Assembly (NCBI RefSeq): GCF_011059185.1
Contig: NZ_JAALFE010000012.1
Span: forward strand, 1 to 40,561
Length of the DNA: 40,561 bases
Origin: Paragemmobacter kunshanensis
GTDB taxonomy: Bacteria > Pseudomonadota > Alphaproteobacteria > Rhodobacterales > Rhodobacteraceae
Reading direction: 5' to 3'
Shown: positions 36,880-40,561 of the stretch, in pieces
How the letters are laid out: the number at the start of each line of letters is the position of its first letter
Numbering within the stretch: position 1 is the first letter of the stretch
The notes under the pieces: model-generated
What the model was told of the DNA's origin: nothing
The model's database searches: none
Seen by the model: the letters and a program-made list of their open reading frames with translations, nothing else
Made by a program: the position numbers and the translations under genes

Positions 36880-37197
36880 ATGCTGGAGATCAGCCCGGAG
36901 AAGGTGGTGCATGTCATTTACCAGTTCCGCGAGGGCAATGCGGCGGATGAGGAGTTGCATGCCTTCATCGACGGCCTGAACGACGACGAGAAGGCGCATC
37001 TGACGGCGATTGCCTGGGTCGGGCGCGGGGCATTCGAGCCGGAGGATTACCAGACGGCGGTGGAGACGGCCTATACCGAGGCCACGATCCCCACGGACCA
37101 GTATCTGATGGGGATGCCCCATCTGGCCGAGAACCTGGAGGCGGGGCTGGAGGCGCTGGGGATCGATGTGAGCGAGGTGGAGAGCGATTTCCTCTGA
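36880..37197 (+). CDS. DUF3775 family protein
   Basis: A 105-aa acidic protein with VHVIYQFREGN, then ELHAFIDGLNDDEKAHLTAIAWVGRG and PTDQYLMGMPHLAENLEAGLEALG, which I recognise as DUF3775. No known function. AGGAG lies 9 nt before ATG 36880. It follows azlD by 91 bp in the same direction. Acidic, soluble and probably cytoplasmic. Confidence 0.82.
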   Translation: MLEISPEKVVHVIYQFREGNAADEELHAFIDGLNDDEKAHLTAIAWVGRGAFEPEDYQTAVETAYTEATIPTDQYLMGMPHLAENLEAGLEALGIDVSEVESDFL

Positions 37198-37324
37198 CCG
37201 GCGGTGATCCGGCGGAGCGGCGTTCCGCCGCAAGTCTTTTGGCGTCGTCGGCGCCTGCGCGCCTCCTCCGGTGTCAGGGGACGTTCCGTCCCCTCTTGGC
37301 CGTGCCGGCCAATTCACCCCTTGA

Positions 37325-37346
37325 GGGTATTTTCGCCAAGATGAAG
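37325..37346. repeat. Dispersed 22-bp intergenic repeat, copy 4
   Basis: Begins GGGTATTTTCG and ends CCAAGATGAAG. Lies between DUF3775 and trxC; see the copies at 18217, 23369 and 23399. Confidence 0.65.
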
Positions 37347-37408
37347 GGGTTGAAGGCGGGTCCTCGGTTGCCAATATATGCGGTAAATGGAATGTATTGG
37401 AGAGGGCC

Positions 37409-37858
37409 ATGGCGGAAGGCGTGAAGCTGTGCTGTGCGGACTGCGGGCAGATGAACCGGGTGCCGGAGGCGAAGCTGGCGGCGGGGCCGAAATGCGGGGT
37501 CTGCGGGGCGGCGCTTGCGGATGGGCGGGTGATGGAGCTGGACGGCGCGGCGCATGACAGGGCGGTGCGCGGGGATGACCTGCCGCTTCTGGTGGATTAC
37601 TGGGCGGCCTGGTGCGGGCCCTGCCGGATGATGGCGCCGGAATTCGCCAGGGCGGCGAAGATGCTGGCGCCTGCGGTGCGGTTCGGAAAGCTGGACACCG
37701 AGGCGCATCCGGCGGTGGCGCAGCGGGCGGCGATCCGGGGGATACCGGCGCTGATCCTGTACCATCGCGGGCGCGAGGTGGCGCGGCTGGCGGGCGCGCG
37801 CCCGGCGGCGGAGATCCTGGCCTTCGTGCGGTCGCATGTCGCTGTTCCGACGGCGTGA
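37409..37858 (+). CDS. trxC: Thioredoxin 2 with N-terminal zinc-binding domain
   Basis: A 149-aa protein. The N-terminal 40 residues hold two Cys pairs, C9/C12 and C29/C32 (CADC and CGVC), as in TrxC zinc domains. The thioredoxin fold carries the active site WCGPC at C69 and C72, and IPAL for the conserved cis-Pro. It reduces protein disulfides in the cytoplasm and in E. coli belongs to the OxyR response. I prefer ATG 37409 (MAEGVKLCC) with GGAGAGG upstream over an in-frame TTG at 37397. Confidence 0.95.
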   Translation: MAEGVKLCCADCGQMNRVPEAKLAAGPKCGVCGAALADGRVMELDGAAHDRAVRGDDLPLLVDYWAAWCGPCRMMAPEFARAAKMLAPAVRFGKLDTEAHPAVAQRAAIRGIPALILYHRGREVARLAGARPAAEILAFVRSHVAVPTA

Positions 37859-37918
37859 CAGGGCGCCGCGCGTCGCTTGACAAGGGTGCCGCTTTCGGCC
37901 AGAACGCGCGTCGCGGAT

Positions 37919-37994
37919 GGGGCAGTAGCTCAGTTGGGAGAGCGTATCGTTCGCAATGATAAGGTCAGGGGTTCGATCCCCCTCTGCTCCACCA
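37919..37994 (+). tRNA. tRNA-Ala(CGC)
   Basis: A full cloverleaf of 76 nt with encoded CCA. Acceptor GGGGCAG pairs with CTGCTCC; D-arm GCTC/GAGC; anticodon loop TTCGCAA with anticodon CGC; T-arm AGGGG/CCCCT with TTCGATC. The acceptor shows G3:U70, the key alanine identity pair. It decodes GCG. It starts 60 bp after trxC. Confidence 0.97.
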
Positions 37995-38191
37995 GTTTTC
38001 CATTTCTGATCCAAGATGCCGGGCGGTGGTTCGGGGCCTGATGGCCTGCCCTTGCGTGGCCTGCGCACAACAGGCGGCGCGGCATTGGTCTGCAGGGTGG
38101 CCCCGGCCGGAGGCGGCGATTGCGGCCAGGGGGGGTGGCTTGCTAACCTGTCTCAAAGAAGGCCGGAAACGGCGAACCTGACGGGGCAGCT

Positions 38192-40468
38192 ATGGCAGTT
38201 CAGCAAGGACGGCGCGCGGTGGCGCGCGGGGTGCTTTTGACGGGATCGCTGGCCGTGCTGGCGGGCTGCGGCGGCGGCGGGGGTTCGGGCAGCATCGATC
38301 TGGGATCGCTGGCGCGGGTGTCGCTGGGGCTGACGGGGGCGGCGCTGACCCAGATGGAGGCGGCGCTGGACCGGGTCTTCATCAATGCCCTTTCGGATTT
38401 CAGTGCGACGCGGCTTGCGCTGGTGCGCAACGAGGCGGCCTTTCGCGCCAATGTGCTGAATGCGCCGGGATTTGGCACGGTGCGGCCCCTGCAGGCGAGC
38501 AGGCTGGACTGGGTCCGCTCCATCGACCGCGAGACGAATGGCGCGGTGGACGGGGTGCCGGATGTGCCCGACGGGCTGCCGGACCTGACGGGGGCGGGGG
38601 TCGTGCTGGGCATGGTGGACAGCCCGATCCTTGCCAGCCACGAGCAATTCTCCACCCAGGCGGGCAAGTTCCTGGCCGGGGGCGGCGGGGTGAACGAGGC
38701 GGGGGACGAGCATGGCACCTTTGTCGCCTCGATCATGGCGGGGACCGGGGGGGCGGGGGGCACGGCCCCGACGCTGGGCTATGCGCCCGAGGCGCGGATC
38801 TATGCCGGGCAGATTTCCTATCAGCCGGGGGCGGTGCTGGATTATGGCGCGCTGGCCGGTGTGATGGATGGCGCGCGGGCGGCGGGCGCGGTGGCGATGA
38901 ACAATTCCTGGACGCTGACGACAGCGGGCGGGCAGGCGGCGACGGTGGCCAATTCCAGCATTGCGGGCATGGGCGCGGGCTTTGCGGGCTATGTCGATGC
39001 GCTGGAGCGGTTTTCGCAGACGGGCGTCGTGGTCTTTGCGCAGTTCAATGACGATCTGGCCAGTGCCTCGTTGATGGCGGGGCTGCCTGCGGAGCGGCCG
39101 GAACTGGAGCAGGGCTGGCTGGCGGTGATCAATGTGCTGGCGAATTACAACCCGACCACGGATAGGATCGTCGCGGTGCAGCGGCAATCGGCGGGGTGCC
39201 AGGAGGCGGCGCGCTGGTGCCTTGCGGCGACGGGATACATCACCGGGGCGGATATCGACGGCAACAGCGACTATGTGGTGGGGCAGGGCACATCCTATGC
39301 CGCGCCGCAGGTGACGGGGGCGCTGGGCCTGCTGGCGCAGGCCTTTCCCACGCTGACACCCGCGCAGCTGCGCAACCGCCTGATCGCGACGGCGGACAAT
39401 TCCTTTTTCACGCCCGAGGCCTTTCTGCAGATCGTGCCGGGGGTGGAGCATGGCTTCAGCACCGAATTCGGCCATGGCTTCATCAATGTGCGCGATGCGC
39501 TGATGCCCATCGGATCGAGCGCGGCCTTCACGGCGGCGGGGACGGTGGTGCCGATGGATCAGCTGCGGCTGTCGGGCGGGATGCTGGCGGGGGATGCGCT
39601 GGCCGCGGGGCTGGCGGGGGTGCAGATCGGGTTCAACGATCAGTTGTCGGCCGGTTTCGCCGCGCCGATGGCGGCCTATGTCGCGCCGGTGGCGGTGGCG
39701 GCCCCGGCGCGGGCGGCGCGGCGCTGGGCGCTGGATGCCGCCGGAACGGGGGCGGAGGCGCTGGCGCTGGCGGCGCCGGATGGGGCCGAGGTGAACGGGC
39801 TGACGGCGGTGGATCTGTTCGGTGCCGAGGGCGGGCTGCGGCTGGCCGCGCTGACCGATGGCGGGCAGGGCGCGGCCGGGCTGCGGGTGGAGCGGGTGAT
39901 GGCGCTGGGCGCGGGCGAGGTGACGGCGGGCGTGGCCGCCATGGCCGGGCAGGAGGGGCTGTTCGGGCTGGATTTCGGCGGTGGCGGGGCGGCGCGGGCG
40001 GTCTCGGCCAGCCTGGGCTGGCGGCAGCCGATGGGCGGCGGGCTGGAACTGGCGCTGGAGGCCGAGATGGGCCGCGTCGATGCGGCGGCGGGCGGGCTGG
40101 TGAGCGGGCTGAGCGGGCTGGGCTATAACCGGGCCGGGGCGGCGCTGGCGCGGCGGTCGGTGCTGCAGGGCGGGGACCGGCTGTCGGTCTTCGTGCAGAT
40201 GCCGGTGGGCGCGGTGTCGGGCACGGCGCGGATGGATGTGCCGCAGCCCATGGCCGCGGGCGCCGTGGCACAGGCGCAGCCCGATTTCGCGGCGGTGGAT
40301 CTGTCGCTGGTGCCCGAGGCGCGGCAGGTGGATCTGGGGTTCGAATATTACCTGCCGACATCGCAGCGCAGCGATCTGGTTCTGGGCTTTGCTCATCAGC
40401 GCAATGCGGGCCATGTGGCGGGCCAGACCGATCAGGTGGCCATGATGGGCTGGCGGTTGCAGTTCTGA
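38192..40468 (+). CDS. Subtilisin-family (S8) lipoprotein with beta-rich C-terminal domain
   Basis: A 758-aa protein. The N-terminus is a lipoprotein signal with lipobox LAGC at C26, then a Gly-rich linker. The S8 peptidase domain has D143 (VVLGMVDSP), H174 (DEHGTFVASIMAG), an oxyanion Asn near 238 (MNNSW) and catalytic S368 (GQGTSYAAPQVTGALG), so the triad is complete. The C-terminal ~270 residues are Gly/Ala-rich beta strands ending in F, like an autotransporter barrel or beta-sheet surface domain. It may be an outer-membrane or surface protease. A combined lipoprotein signal and barrel-like tail is unusual and is an inference. Confidence 0.88.
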   Translation: MAVQQGRRAVARGVLLTGSLAVLAGCGGGGGSGSIDLGSLARVSLGLTGAALTQMEAALDRVFINALSDFSATRLALVRNEAAFRANVLNAPGFGTVRPLQASRLDWVRSIDRETNGAVDGVPDVPDGLPDLTGAGVVLGMVDSPILASHEQFSTQAGKFLAGGGGVNEAGDEHGTFVASIMAGTGGAGGTAPTLGYAPEARIYAGQISYQPGAVLDYGALAGVMDGARAAGAVAMNNSWTLTTAGGQAATVANSSIAGMGAGFAGYVDALERFSQTGVVVFAQFNDDLASASLMAGLPAERPELEQGWLAVINVLANYNPTTDRIVAVQRQSAGCQEAARWCLAATGYITGADIDGNSDYVVGQGTSYAAPQVTGALGLLAQAFPTLTPAQLRNRLIATADNSFFTPEAFLQIVPGVEHGFSTEFGHGFINVRDALMPIGSSAAFTAAGTVVPMDQLRLSGGMLAGDALAAGLAGVQIGFNDQLSAGFAAPMAAYVAPVAVAAPARAARRWALDAAGTGAEALALAAPDGAEVNGLTAVDLFGAEGGLRLAALTDGGQGAAGLRVERVMALGAGEVTAGVAAMAGQEGLFGLDFGGGGAARAVSASLGWRQPMGGGLELALEAEMGRVDAAAGGLVSGLSGLGYNRAGAALARRSVLQGGDRLSVFVQMPVGAVSGTARMDVPQPMAAGAVAQAQPDFAAVDLSLVPEARQVDLGFEYYLPTSQRSDLVLGFAHQRNAGHVAGQTDQVAMMGWRLQF

Positions 40469-40469
40469 T

Positions 40470-40561
40470 CCGGGCGGGGGGGGGGGGCAAGGACACGCTG
40501 ATCGAGGCGGCGCGAAAGGCGCGGCCCGATCTGGTGATCGTCCGCCGTGTCATCACCCGGC
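40470..40561 (+). CDS. 5'-truncated phnN-like (ribose 1,5-bisphosphokinase) frame at the window edge
   Basis: The frame after the subtilase stop reads GGKDTLIEAARKARPDL, then VIVRRVITR, which fits the P-loop end and following conserved strand of PhnN-type ribose 1,5-bisphosphate phosphokinase (phosphonate/PRPP branch) or guanylate-kinase-like proteins. It lacks the expected start and the first part of the P-loop (GPSGxGK): the sequence ahead is an 11-G run (40476-40486) with no in-frame start codon after the stop at 40443. It continues beyond the window. Either the gene is truncated, or the homopolymer is mis-assembled. Confidence 0.55.

Noticed and set aside
35266-37410. A 714-aa minus-strand open frame across azlC, azlD and DUF3775
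   Set aside because: Pro/Arg-rich shadow frame; the plus-strand genes have ribosome sites and recognisable families.
38153-40414. A 753-aa open frame on the minus strand opposite the subtilase
   Set aside because: It is almost only Arg, Pro, His and Gln and mirrors the GC-rich third positions of the S8 gene, which has clear catalytic motifs.

Overview
The window is high-GC DNA whose gene content and spacing fit an alphaproteobacterium of the Rhodobacteraceae/Paracoccaceae. Pointers are a CryB/PhrB-type iron-sulfur photolyase, a second short-type gltX, a gcvT-gcvH-gcvP operon behind a glycine riboswitch, a leucine-attenuated leuA, and intergenic hairpin repeats of a kind I associate with this group. 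The genus cannot be fixed from sequence alone.

Left part (1 to about 12,993) is accessory. Bases 1-77 look like the repeat-bearing terminus of an IS21-family element that has cut a TIM-barrel isomerase-like gene, leaving only its last ~30 codons. Then come a YhaO/YhaN (SbcD/SbcC-like) nuclease-ATPase pair on the minus strand, a divergent MerR-type regulator coupled to a VIT/vWA protein, a WYL-domain regulator, a divergent 234-aa orphan, and two paralogous tyrosine recombinases on the minus strand flanking a Fic protein on the plus strand. The region ends at 12,949-12,993 in an exact-looking 3' half of tRNA-Phe(GAA), starting at the anticodon loop. This is the expected scar of tyrosine-integrase insertion into a tRNA gene.

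Middle part (13,197-27,800) mixes secreted proteins with housekeeping genes: a frameshifted RTX glycoside-hydrolase-like protein, leuA with a 28-codon Leu-rich leader peptide and two mutually exclusive RNA stems, an SDR, a (6-4)/FeS-BCP photolyase, a secreted protein made of about 19 MORN repeats, glutamine-dependent NAD+ synthetase, a secreted endonuclease/exonuclease/phosphatase-fold protein, a PfkB-family sugar kinase, a Tat-exported metallo-beta-lactamase-fold hydrolase and a small HExxH metalloprotease.

Right part (27,845-40,561) holds a gltX, a MATE exporter, the tandem glycine riboswitch with gcvT, gcvH and gcvP (glycine cleavage T, H and P proteins; the L protein is not here) closed by a textbook intrinsic terminator, azlC-azlD (branched-chain amino-acid export type), a DUF3775 protein, thioredoxin 2 (trxC), tRNA-Ala(CGC), a subtilisin-family lipoprotein with a beta-rich C-terminus, and a 5'-truncated phnN-like reading frame that abuts an 11-G run at the window edge.

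Most notable items: the tRNA-Phe attachment scar with paired recombinases around Fic, the leuA attenuator, the three tandem hairpins at 26,140-26,211 and their relatives elsewhere, the G10 tract in front of the frameshifted RTX gene, and the WYL regulator/orphan pair. I found no CRISPR array and no clear, complete novel defence operon.
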